Positions 26,675-36,344 of a stretch of DNA of 64,000 nt are shown piece after piece. Every line of letters starts with the position of its first letter. The first letter of the stretch is position 1. The translations under genes and the position numbers were made by a program. Below the pieces are notes generated by a model, which was not told where the DNA came from, did not search any database, and was given only the letters and a program-made list of their open reading frames with translations. The stretch comes from Firmicutes bacterium AM31-12AC (GTDB lineage Bacteria > Bacillota > Clostridia > Lachnospirales > Lachnospiraceae): assembly GCA_003480425.1 (NCBI GenBank), contig QUJA01000001.1:124001-188000 (forward strand). The letters run 5' to 3'.

Positions 26675-29104
26675 TCATTCCGTCGCTTTTCCACGAAGTC
26701 GCAAATAATAAAACCTTGTTTTATCTACAAGAATTGTCAAAAATCTAAATGCTGATTCTGTTGCAATTGAAAATACTACAAACAACATAATGCATTTTAC
26801 AGACATTCCTGTGATTGCAAACAGTCTATGAAGATATACACTGCAGAACAATAGCCCTGCGATACACCCCATAAGAATTCCAACACGTAATTTATTCATT
26901 GGTGCACTAATCTTAAACAAAATCATAAATCCGACTATTGCAAGCAGCATCGTTGCTGCAGTCGAAATATCTTTTGAATCCACACCAAAAGTCTGTCCAA
27001 ATATCACCAAAGCCCCTACCGCCAGGACATCTGTCAATGCTGCCGGTAATGCTTTCAAGAACACATTTGTAAGGAAATGACCTTTGATAATATTTTTGTT
27101 TGGCTCCAATGCAAGGAAGAAAGCCGGAACACCAATCGTAAACATACTGATCAAAGAAATCTGTGATGGTTCCAATGGATAAGTAATCATAAATACCACA
27201 GAGAACATCGACAATAAAAATGAGAAAATATTCTTCACAAGGAACAAGCTTGCCGAACGCTGAATATTATTTACAACACGACGTCCTTCCAATACAACCT
27301 GTGGCATACACGAAAAATCTGATTCCAGTAACACAAGCTGGGATGCTTGTGCCGCTGCATCACTTCCTGATGCCATTGCAATACTGCAGTCTGCATCCTT
27401 CAATGCAAGTACATCATTGACACCATCTCCTGTCATGGCTACTGTTTTTCCTGCATCCTTCAACATCTGAACAAACTGCCTCTTTTGATTCGGAGTAACT
27501 CGTCCAAATACATTATATTTTAATACTGCATCTCTCATTTCTTCTTCATCTTTGAGTGTAGATGCATCGATATAGCGTTCTGCGCCTTCTACCCCGGCTT
27601 CTTTGGCAACCTCCGACACTGTACGTGGATTATCCCCTGAAATAACTTTCACTTCAACTCCTTGCTCTGCAAAATATGAAAAGGTTTCTTTTGCAGCTTT
27701 ACGGATCGGATTTGCCAGCATCAAATATCCTAATGGGCAAATTGGTTTTGCCAATTCATTTCCATCTATTTCTCCATCATATGTTCCAAATACCAGAACT
27801 CGCAGCCCCTTAGCGGCATAACTTTCAATGTCTTCCTCATATTTTTCATACGCTTCTTTCAAAACAAACTCTGGTGCACCTAATACATATGCTTCGTCTT
27901 CAAATGTAACACTACTATACTTTGTTGCTGATGAAAATCCCGTTTTTGAAATCGGTTTGCGTCCAGAAGCATGTGGAAAACTCCTTTTAATTGCTTCCAT
28001 CGTAATGTTATCTCTATCCATTGCCGCAGCAAAATCTCCAATCAGCTGACTAAGCGGTGCCATAGTCTCTTTATCATATTCATCTGTCGGTTTAAACTCC
28101 CGGACTTCCATTGTATTATCTGTGATTGTTCCTGTTTTATCTACACAAAGTACATTTACACGGGCAAGTGTTTCGATACACTTCATATCATGAAGCAGAA
28201 CCTTCTTTGTAGCAAGACGCATGGCACTAACTGCTAATGCCACACTGGCAAGCAAATACAATCCTTCTGGGATCATTCCAATTACTGCTGCGACCATAGA
28301 TGTTACGCTAGAACGAAATCCTTCCCCTTGAAAAAAGAAAGCCTGTACAAATAAAAGGATTCCAATTGGAATAATTGCAATTCCGGCAACCAGTACTAAT
28401 TTATCCAGAGCACGTATCATCTCTGATTGTTCGCTGTCCTGCATCTCTTTTGCCTGCAAAGTCAATTTTGAAATGTAAGAATCCTCTCCTACTTTATCCA
28501 AACGAGCCCGACATTCTCCCGATACAATAAAGCTTCCAGACATCAATATGTCTCCCGGCTGTTTTGTAATCTCGTCCGCTTCTCCTGTCAAAAGAGATTC
28601 ATTGACCTGCACAGTACCTAAACATACTTCAGCATCTGCACAAATCTGATTTCCTGCTTTAAAAACCACAATATCGTCGAGCACTAATTTTTCTGCATCT
28701 ACCAGGCTTTGTTTTCCATCTCTTATAACCATTGCATGCGGTGCATTAAGCATCTTCAGATTATCCAGTACCTTTTTTGCTCGGATCTCCTGTATAATTC
28801 CTATTAACGTGTTAGCAATAATAACCGGTAAAAATGTCAGATTTCGAAATGAACCGACAAGGCACAACAATATTGCCAAAATCAAGAAAATCAAGTTAAA
28901 ATACGTAAATACATTCTCATGAATAATATCACGAGTTGTCTTTGATGGTGGATCTACCGCCCTGTTTGTCCATCCATGCAACCTGTGTTCCTGCACTTGT
29001 TGTGAAGTCAGTCCTTGCTCTGGATTCGGTGTATATCTCGTTGTTGGAATACGTTTTACTTCTTGTTTTTTTTCTGTCTTTTTCTCTAAGTTATTTTTTT
29101 TCAA
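26675..29104 (-). CDS. P-type cation-transporting ATPase (CtpE-like)
   Basis: 809-residue P-type ATPase with a cytoplasmic lysine-rich N-terminus and about ten membrane helices. Motifs: actuator loop LLTGEADE near 173-180 (Ala in place of the usual Ser of TGES), membrane motif GMIPEGLYLL near 276-285, phosphorylation site CVDKTGTITDN near 319-329, and hinge motif TGDGVNDVLALKDAD. The combination resembles CtpE, a family linked to calcium uptake in mycobacteria; the ion here is not certain. It converges on the J-domain gene and is divergent from murT across a 205-base gap. Confidence 0.9.
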   Translation of the reverse strand: MKKNNLEKKTEKKQEVKRIPTTRYTPNPEQGLTSQQVQEHRLHGWTNRAVDPPSKTTRDIIHENVFTYFNLIFLILAILLCLVGSFRNLTFLPVIIANTLIGIIQEIRAKKVLDNLKMLNAPHAMVIRDGKQSLVDAEKLVLDDIVVFKAGNQICADAEVCLGTVQVNESLLTGEADEITKQPGDILMSGSFIVSGECRARLDKVGEDSYISKLTLQAKEMQDSEQSEMIRALDKLVLVAGIAIIPIGILLFVQAFFFQGEGFRSSVTSMVAAVIGMIPEGLYLLASVALAVSAMRLATKKVLLHDMKCIETLARVNVLCVDKTGTITDNTMEVREFKPTDEYDKETMAPLSQLIGDFAAAMDRDNITMEAIKRSFPHASGRKPISKTGFSSATKYSSVTFEDEAYVLGAPEFVLKEAYEKYEEDIESYAAKGLRVLVFGTYDGEIDGNELAKPICPLGYLMLANPIRKAAKETFSYFAEQGVEVKVISGDNPRTVSEVAKEAGVEGAERYIDASTLKDEEEMRDAVLKYNVFGRVTPNQKRQFVQMLKDAGKTVAMTGDGVNDVLALKDADCSIAMASGSDAAAQASQLVLLESDFSCMPQVVLEGRRVVNNIQRSASLFLVKNIFSFLLSMFSVVFMITYPLEPSQISLISMFTIGVPAFFLALEPNKNIIKGHFLTNVFLKALPAALTDVLAVGALVIFGQTFGVDSKDISTAATMLLAIVGFMILFKISAPMNKLRVGILMGCIAGLLFCSVYLHRLFAITGMSVKCIMLFVVFSIATESAFRFLTILVDKTRFYYLRLRGKATE

Positions 29105-29204
29105 TATTAACCAACCTCGTTTTCCTTTTTATAGCATTCATTTTATCATAGCCACAAAAAAATTCCAGTATCTTTATAAAATATTCAGAAATTCCTCGAT
29201 TTCC

Positions 29205-29233
29205 TTGTTTTATTATGTCTCTTCACTTATAAT
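29205..29233 (+). promoter_or_regulatory. Promoter for murT-gatD
   Basis: TTGTTT (29205-29210), a 17-base spacer and a perfect TATAAT (29228-29233) lie about 76 bases upstream of the murT ATG, within the divergent gap shared with the CtpE-like ATPase. Confidence 0.65.
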
Positions 29234-29309
29234 AGTACAAGTATCGGCAGAATTCTATATTTTAGTTCTTGCTGACTATAAAACATAAAGAATGAAAGAG
29301 TGAGTCATT

Positions 29310-30629
29310 ATGAAATTAAGAAGCAGATTAGCAATTCGCTGTGCGAAACTAACCAGTATTTTGATTAAAAAAATGAATCGCGGAAGTGGAGTTACTCTCC
29401 CTGGGTATGTTGCGCGAATCATTGACCCTAATATTTTGAACACGATGTCAAAACAAGTACGTGAAAAGACCATTGTAACAATGGGAACAAACGGAAAAAC
29501 TACAACAAACAGTATTTTATATCACGCATTGAAGGCGGAGGGAAAGAAGGTTATCATTAACCGAACAGGTGCCAATATGATAAACGGTATCATTTCTGCA
29601 TTTGTTCTTTCTACTGATAAGCACGGACATTTAGATGCAGATTACGCCTGCATCGAGGTAGATGAAATCGCATCTGTCAATGTTCTTCCTCAGCTCAAAC
29701 CTGACTGTGCTTTATTAACTAATATTTCACGTGACCAATTGGATCGCTTTGGTGAGGTTGATATCACTTACAATAAGTTGAAAACAGCTGTCTCAAGTGT
29801 CCCTGATACAACATTGATCATTAACTGCGATGATATTTTATCCTACTCTCTTGCAAAGGACTGTGGTAATTCTTACGTCACGTATGGAATCAGTGAACAG
29901 ATTTTTGATGACATTTCCCGTTCTGAGATTCGTGAAAGTATTTTCTGTCGTTCTTGTGGTACAAAACTTGAATATGAATTTTTCCATTATGGACAACTTG
30001 GTATCTATCATTGTCCAAATTGTGGATTTAAACGTCCAGACCCGGATTATACAACAACCAATGTTGTATTAAAGGATGAATTATATTCCTTTGATATGGA
30101 TGGCATGCATATTCAATCCACAGCGCGTACTCCATACAATATTTATAACACATTATCCGCTTATGTGGCATTACGTGCATTACACGCACCACAACAACAT
30201 TTCCAGAGTATGATAGAATCTTTCGATTATGGTAATAATCGCGAAGATATTTTTAATATCAACGGTGCACGTGTACAACTTCATTTATCTAAGAATCCAA
30301 TTGGATTCCAGCAAAAGGTTTCACTTGTACTCAAAGATCCAAAACCAAAAGATATCATTATCCAGATTAATGATACCTATCAGGATGGTGAAGATGTCTC
30401 CTGGCTTTGGGATGTAGATTTCCAGTATCTTGCAGATGCCAATGTATCTACTATCCTTACAAACGGAACTCGCCGACACGATATGGGACTGCGTTTAAAA
30501 TATGAGGATATTCCTTGTGGTTCTACTACAGATTTAAAACAGTCTGTTGAAGATTTAACTAAGAATGGCACAAAAAATCTTTATATTATTGTCAACTACT
30601 CTGGCTGTATCGCACAAACCACTTATTAA
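29310..30629 (+). CDS. murT: Lipid II isoglutaminyl synthase, Mur-ligase-like subunit MurT
   Basis: Catalyses, with GatD, ATP-dependent amidation of D-Glu in lipid II to D-isoglutamine. 439 residues. The Mur-ligase P-loop is TMGTNGKTTTNS near 56-67; a four-Cys zinc ribbon unique to MurT (CRSCGTKLE, then YHCPNCGFKRP) is inserted near 213-240; the C-terminal DUF1727 region ends the protein. gatD follows after 37 bases. A weak ribosome site (AGAGTGAG) precedes the ATG. Confidence 0.96.
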   Translation: MKLRSRLAIRCAKLTSILIKKMNRGSGVTLPGYVARIIDPNILNTMSKQVREKTIVTMGTNGKTTTNSILYHALKAEGKKVIINRTGANMINGIISAFVLSTDKHGHLDADYACIEVDEIASVNVLPQLKPDCALLTNISRDQLDRFGEVDITYNKLKTAVSSVPDTTLIINCDDILSYSLAKDCGNSYVTYGISEQIFDDISRSEIRESIFCRSCGTKLEYEFFHYGQLGIYHCPNCGFKRPDPDYTTTNVVLKDELYSFDMDGMHIQSTARTPYNIYNTLSAYVALRALHAPQQHFQSMIESFDYGNNREDIFNINGARVQLHLSKNPIGFQQKVSLVLKDPKPKDIIIQINDTYQDGEDVSWLWDVDFQYLADANVSTILTNGTRRHDMGLRLKYEDIPCGSTTDLKQSVEDLTKNGTKNLYIIVNYSGCIAQTTY

Positions 30630-30666
30630 ATGAGATGCAAAAGGAAACGGAAGGAGAACTGAAATC

Positions 30667-31425
30667 ATGAAATTAACAATCGGACATCTTTATCCTGATT
30701 TATTGAATCTTTATGGTGACCGCGGCAATATTCAATGTTTTCGTAAACGTTTAGAGTGGCGTGGAATCGAAGCAGAAGTCATTCCTTTTCTTTCTGGCGA
30801 CAAAATTGATTTTTCCAAACTTGATATTGTACTATTAGGTGGTGGATCTGACAGAGAACAGGAACTGGTTTGCGGATATTTAAAAGAAATCAAAGCTGAT
30901 TTTAAAAATTACGTTGAGCAAGGTGGCGTTGTTCTTGCTGTATGTGGTGGTTATCAATTATTAGGTAAATATTATAAAACTGATAAAAAAATGATTGAGG
31001 GGCTTGGTATTCTCAATATCACAACAGAATGGGAGCCTGAACGTCTGATTCGAAACATCATTTTACAAAGCCCTCTCTTCTCTGATCCTGTTGTCGGCTT
31101 TGAAAACCATGGCGGACGTACCTATATCAATGACCATACACCATTTGGAAAGGTATTCTTCGGACTTGGCAACACTGGAAAATCCGGTTATGAAGGTGTA
31201 GTTTATAAGAACGTTATTGCAACATATCTTCATGGCCCACTCCTTCCAAAGAATCCTCAGGTATGTGATTACTTATTGGAACGGGCATTACAGCGTAAAT
31301 ATGGAGAAAATGTATCATTATCTCCACTTCCTGACGAATTGGAACATAAAGCAAATAGTTATATTTTTGATCGTTATAATGACAAGAAATATGTACTCCA
31401 AGAAACAATTAAACGTTATACCTAA
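30667..31425 (+). CDS. gatD: Lipid II isoglutaminyl synthase, glutamine amidotransferase subunit GatD
   Basis: Class I-like (CobQ-type) glutaminase that supplies ammonia to MurT. 252 residues; the nucleophile Cys lies in AVCGGYQLLG near 94-103, with the LLGGGSDREQ motif near 56-65 and a catalytic His in YLHGPLLPKNP near 190-200. FENHGGRTY near 144-152 is also typical of GatD. Second gene of the operon, with AAGGAG ahead of the ATG, and followed by a strong hairpin shared with the converging ATPase. Confidence 0.96.
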   Translation: MKLTIGHLYPDLLNLYGDRGNIQCFRKRLEWRGIEAEVIPFLSGDKIDFSKLDIVLLGGGSDREQELVCGYLKEIKADFKNYVEQGGVVLAVCGGYQLLGKYYKTDKKMIEGLGILNITTEWEPERLIRNIILQSPLFSDPVVGFENHGGRTYINDHTPFGKVFFGLGNTGKSGYEGVVYKNVIATYLHGPLLPKNPQVCDYLLERALQRKYGENVSLSPLPDELEHKANSYIFDRYNDKKYVLQETIKRYT

Positions 31426-31440
31426 ATTATTTTCATCAAC

Positions 31441-31474
31441 AAAAATGAGCAATCACAAACGATTGCTCATTTTT
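31441..31474. terminator. Bidirectional terminator between gatD and the second P-type ATPase
   Basis: A 14-base perfect stem, AAAAATGAGCAATC at 31441-31454 and its complement at 31461-31474, has a 6-base loop and T-tracts on both strands, between converging genes. Confidence 0.9.
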
Positions 31475-31478
31475 TGTA

Positions 31479-34101
31479 TTATTTTTTTCTGGATTTATAA
31501 TATCCTTGAATAGTTTTTATCAACTGAATCACCGGAAGATTTAAAAATGCAAGGAAATATACCATCAAAAGCTGTGTTATTGTCAATGTCTGAACCTTGA
31601 ATAATCCTTGTAAGCCCGGAATCATAATTACTAATGTTACCAAAATCGTTCCTAATGCAAATGCACCCAGCAGATATTTATTATTAAAGAATCTTCTTGT
31701 AAATATTACCGGTTTATCTGACTTACAGTTAAATCCATGTACCAATCTTCCCAAACACAGCGTTGCAAATGCCATTGTGCTTGCAAGCGTTGTATTTCCG
31801 CTGCGATATCCTATCAGAAATGCTATCATAGAGATTGCACCAATTACAAAACCATCAACCCCGATTCTCGCCAAAAAAGATCTTGTTAAGATTGATTCCT
31901 GCATCGGTCTAGGTTTATCCAGCATGACCTCTTTCGTATGCGGTTCTAATCCAAGTGCAATTGCCGGAAGGCTGTCTGTCAACAGATTAATAAACAACAA
32001 ATGAACCGGAGCAAACGGAACCGGTAAGTTCATAACCGATGCATATAGTACCGCTAAAATCGCTCCAAAATTACCTGATAAAAGGAATAAAATTGCCAGT
32101 TTTATATTTCGGTATAAATTTCTTCCATTTTCTACCGATTTCACAATTGTTGCAAAATTATCGTCTGTCAGAACAACCGCTGAAGCATCTTTTGCAACCT
32201 CGCTTCCCGTAATTCCCATTGCGACACCTATATCTGCCTGTTTTATGCAGGAGCATCATTCACGCCATCTCCTGTCATTGCTACGACATTTCCTTTTTCT
32301 TGCCATGCACGGACAATTCGGATCTTATGTTCCGGAGATACTCTTGCATATACAGATATATGCTCAACAAAATCCTGTAATTCTTCATCTGACATGCCTT
32401 CAATCTGAGCGCCTTCACATGCTTCTGATTCATCTTGCAGAATGCCTATTCTCTTTGCAATTGCAGCTGCTGTTACTTTATGATCTCCTGTTATCATAAT
32501 CGGACGTATTCCAGCTTTCTTACATTCTGCTACCGCCGCCATTGATTCTTCTCTCGGAGGTCCATCATTGCTATCATACCTAAGAAAATCAAATTATTTT
32601 CATCATCATATGATAATTCCCACTCGTCCACAACTTTCTTATATGCAAATCCTAATACTCGCAATCCTTCTCTTGAAAATTTCTGATTGTCCTCTTCAAT
32701 TTTTTGTTTATCCTCTCTTGTAATCGGACGGATTATTCCATTCTCCATTATTTGTGTTGCTCTGGATAATAATACATCCGTTGCCCCTTTTACAACCATA
32801 ACAGGAATGCCTTCTATTGTATGTTTTGTCGACATCATTTTCCGATCACTATCAAACGGAATCTCGCTTTCCCTTGGATATCTTGCTCGAATTTCTTCAA
32901 CATTAATATCCAATTTTCCACCAACATTCAAAAGTGCTGTCTCTGTAGGATCTCCAATTTCAACACCATCAATGTTAGATGCATCATTACACAAAACACT
33001 AAATGTAAATAACTTTCTTTGAATTTCAGAATCCATATCAATGTCTTCTGACGAAATTCTTGTTTTATTTACATAATAATCTTCTACAGTCATCTTATTT
33101 TGTGTCAATGTTCCTGTTTTATCAGAGCAGATTACTGACACACTGCCAAGTCCTTCAACAGCTTGTAATTTTCGGATGATTGCATTTTCTTTTGCCATTT
33201 TCTGTGTTCCGAATGACAACACTATTGTCACTATTGAACTAAGTGCCTCTGGAATTGCTGCTACTGCCAGCGCAACCGCAAACATGAATGCATCTCCTGC
33301 ACTTCCTCCTTGCAAAATATTTACTCCAAAGAGAACGCCACAGAATATTAATATCAAAATTGACAGCTTCTGTCCAAATTGATCCAGATTTACTTGTAAC
33401 GGAGTTTTCTTGTCTGCTGCATTTTGTATCATGCCTGCAATTTTACCAACTTCCGTATTCATACCAATTCCTGTTACAATATAGGTAGCTCTTCCATAGG
33501 TAACAAAACTACCTGAATACAACATGTTAGTCCTATCGCCAAGTGCAATTTCTGACTCACCTTTTATACATATTGTTGTTTTTTCAACTCCTACACTTTC
33601 TCCTGTCAATGCACTCTCATCAACCTTGAGCGTCGCTGCTTCCAAAATTCTTCCGTCTGCCGGAATGAAATCTCCTGCATCTAGATGAACAATATCTCCT
33701 ACTGTAATTTCTGTAGATGGGAGCAATACAACATTTCCATTTCTAAGTACTTTAGCCTCTGGACCTGACAGTTTTTTCAAGCTCTCCAATGACTGTTCAG
33801 CTTTTCGTGTTTGAACAGTTCCGAGCACTGCATTCATCGTAATTACAACCAATATTACAAGCGCACTTTCCCAATCTCCAAGCACACCAGATACGATTGC
33901 AGAAATGATTAGTATAATAACTAAAAAATCTTTGAATTGTTCCAAAAACAGCTGTAGTACAGATTTCTTTCCTACGGTCTCAATTTCATTCCGGCCATAT
34001 TTTGCAATATGTTCTTTCACCTGCGATTCTGTCAATGGTTCCAGAGTTCCATTCACACTTTGACAGACTTCTTCACCAGTCATATGATAGTATTCTTTCA
34101 T
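31479..34101 (-). pseudogene. P2A-type cation ATPase (probable Mn2+/Ca2+ exporter), broken by two frameshifts
   Basis: Intact, this would be an ATPase of about 874 residues of the P2A (SERCA/PMR1-like) type. Frame one (34101 to ~32560) holds the N-terminal cation_ATPase_N domain, TGES in ALTGESVGVEK, AAIPEALSSIV in helix 4 and the phosphorylation site CSDKTGTLTQN. Frame two (to ~32245) holds [10 protein letters not shown] and [11 protein letters not shown]. Frame three holds GSEVAKDASAVVLTDDNF and the C-terminal helices. One G restored near 32559 and one A near 32245 (plus strand) joins all three. A manganese-type riboswitch leads the gene, which favours Mn2+ export; the YoaB/MgtA-like ATPases regulated this way are the best analogues. 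Confidence 0.9.
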
Positions 34102-34170
34102 ACCAGTTCTCTCCTTCTTTCAAATTATTTAAAAGGAATCATTTTACATATTAGAAAAAAACTTTTGCTA

Positions 34171-34225
34171 ATATATAAAAGAGACTTTTGCTGTATCAAT
34201 CTAATTATGATACAGCAAAAGTCTC
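34171..34225 (-). terminator. Riboswitch expression-platform terminator
   Basis: An 18-base perfect stem, GAGACTTTTGCTGTATCA (34181-34198) with its complement at 34208-34225, is followed on the minus strand by TTTTATATATT. It sits between the aptamer and the ATPase start and can end both leader transcripts and gdhA read-through. Confidence 0.85.
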
Positions 34226-34312
34226 ATCATTTCATCACGATACGGATAGGTAGACCCATCGTATTGACGACATCGTGAACGCACTATGTACGTCGATTAC
34301 TCCCTTTTACAA
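34226..34312 (-). ncRNA. yybP-ykoY family (manganese-sensing) riboswitch
   Basis: Minus-strand leader of the P2A ATPase. The conserved aptamer features are visible in order: AAAAGGGAGTAATCGAC (first core segment, about 34294-34310), a variable arm, then GTCGTCAATACGATGGG (about 34254-34270) and TCTACCTATCC. CGAC pairs with GTCG to form the first helix and ACGAT pairs with ATCGT in the second. Known members bind Mn2+ and act as on-switches for Mn exporters and P-type ATPases, which matches the downstream gene. A terminator hairpin follows directly. The assignment is from memory of the family consensus, not from a covariance search. Confidence 0.82.
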
Positions 34313-34316
34313 GGTA

Positions 34317-34345
34317 ACTATACAATTTTAATTTTAAAATGTCAA
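34317..34345 (-). promoter_or_regulatory. Promoter of the riboswitch-ATPase transcript
   Basis: A consensus TTGACA (34340-34345), exactly 17 bases, and TATAGT (34317-34322) on the minus strand lie between the gdhA stop codon and the aptamer, so the transcript would begin a few bases before the riboswitch core. Confidence 0.8.
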
Positions 34346-34360
34346 TCATTTTTTATCTGA

Positions 34361-35701
<1,341 letters not shown>

Positions 35702-35771
35702 CTACCTCCTAAAACTAGAAAAAGCATGCAGTTAGTCTGCAAGCTTTCCGACATCTTTGTCTTCGTTCTTT

Positions 35772-35800
35772 ATTGTATAAGCATTATCCTCTGTTGTCAA
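35772..35800 (-). promoter_or_regulatory. Promoter for gdhA
   Basis: On the minus strand a consensus TTGACA (35795-35800), a 17-base spacer and TACAAT (35772-35777) lie about 75 bases upstream of the gdhA start codon. Confidence 0.75.
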
Positions 35801-35829
35801 TAAGAAATTTTATTATTTTACAACACTGT

Positions 35830-35841
35830 TACGTTAACGTA
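35830..35841. promoter_or_regulatory. 12-base palindrome upstream of the gdhA promoter
   Basis: TACGTTAACGTA is a perfect palindrome lying about 30 bases upstream of the gdhA -35 box, a typical place for an activator or repressor site. The cognate regulator is unknown. Confidence 0.4.
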
Positions 35842-35868
35842 GTAAAAGTATGCTGAAACCTTGTAAAA

Positions 35869-35958
35869 TAATTTCTTAAAAATGGGCTTCGCTGAGCAGA
35901 ATCACGCGCCAAGTCTCACGGACGTTCGACTTGAATACACAAGAAATGTAATTTCTTA
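35869..35958. repeat. GC-rich segment flanked by 10-base direct repeats
   Basis: TAATTTCTTA occurs at 35869-35878 and again at 35949-35958, bracketing 70 bases that are clearly more GC-rich than the neighbouring DNA and contain the inverted repeat CAAGTC/GACTTG (35910-35915, 35928-35933). This forms part of the 312-base gene-free gap between gdhA and rpsU, along with the gdhA promoter and the rpsU terminator. It looks like a small inserted element with a target duplication, but no second copy is present here. Confidence 0.45.
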
Positions 35959-35963
35959 TGTAA

Positions 35964-35996
35964 TAAAAAACAAGGCACTGAATTCAGTACCTTGTT
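35964..35996 (-). terminator. Terminator of rpsU
   Basis: On the minus strand AACAAGGTACTGAATTC and its near-perfect complement form a long stem (35969-35996) followed by TTTTTTATT. It lies 11 bases past the rpsU stop codon. Confidence 0.9.
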
Positions 35997-36007
35997 AATC
36001 TGCACTA

Positions 36008-36184
36008 TTAATTATACTTACGTTTTCTAGCAGCTTCAGATTTCTTTTTACGTCTTACGCTTGGCTTTTCGTAATGTTCTCTTTTACGAATCTCCTGCTG
36101 AATGCCAGCTTTCGCACAGTTTCTTTTGAATCTGCGTAAAGCACTATCTAACGTTTCGTTTTCTTTAACGATTACATTTGACAT
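36008..36184 (-). CDS. rpsU: 30S ribosomal protein S21
   Basis: Small-subunit protein of 58 residues, too short for a 60-residue cutoff but clear by translation: [19 protein letters not shown] at the start, [23 protein letters not shown] in the middle and an Arg/Lys-rich tail ending in RKRKYN. Length, charge and motifs are exactly those of S21. It has its own extended -10 promoter at 36264 and its own terminator, so it is monocistronic, lying between gdhA and alaS. A GGAGG-type site lies upstream, slightly far from the ATG. Confidence 0.97.
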   Translation of the reverse strand: MSNVIVKENETLDSALRRFKRNCAKAGIQQEIRKREHYEKPSVRRKKKSEAARKRKYN

Positions 36185-36263
36185 AGTCTCACACCTAACC
36201 TCCCCTCCAGCCTTGTATTGTGCATCATACGACTGTTCGGGTATATTTATTGCACTACAAAAG

Positions 36264-36291
36264 ATTATAACATATTTTTCAGCTACGTCAA
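36264..36291 (-). promoter_or_regulatory. Promoter for rpsU
   Basis: On the minus strand TTGACG (36286-36291), a 16-base spacer and TATAAT (36264-36269) preceded by TGT make an extended -10 promoter, about 80 bases before the rpsU start. Confidence 0.75.
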
Positions 36292-36300
36292 CTGTTTTTT

Positions 36301-36327
36301 CACCAAAAATTGTTATAATTTTTGGTG
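36301..36327. repeat. 11-base inverted repeat between rpsU promoter and alaS
   Basis: CACCAAAAATT (36301-36311) and its exact complement AATTTTTGGTG (36317-36327) have a 5-base loop. On the alaS strand no T-tract follows (A residues instead), so a terminator role is doubtful; it could be an operator next to the rpsU promoter or a weak alaS 3' hairpin. Confidence 0.5.
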
Positions 36328-36344
36328 AAATTCACATGATATTC

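Noticed and set aside
26675..34101. A co-regulated pair of P-type ATPases
   Set aside because: They belong to different families, are separated by murT-gatD on the other strand and have distinct promoters; only the second has the riboswitch.
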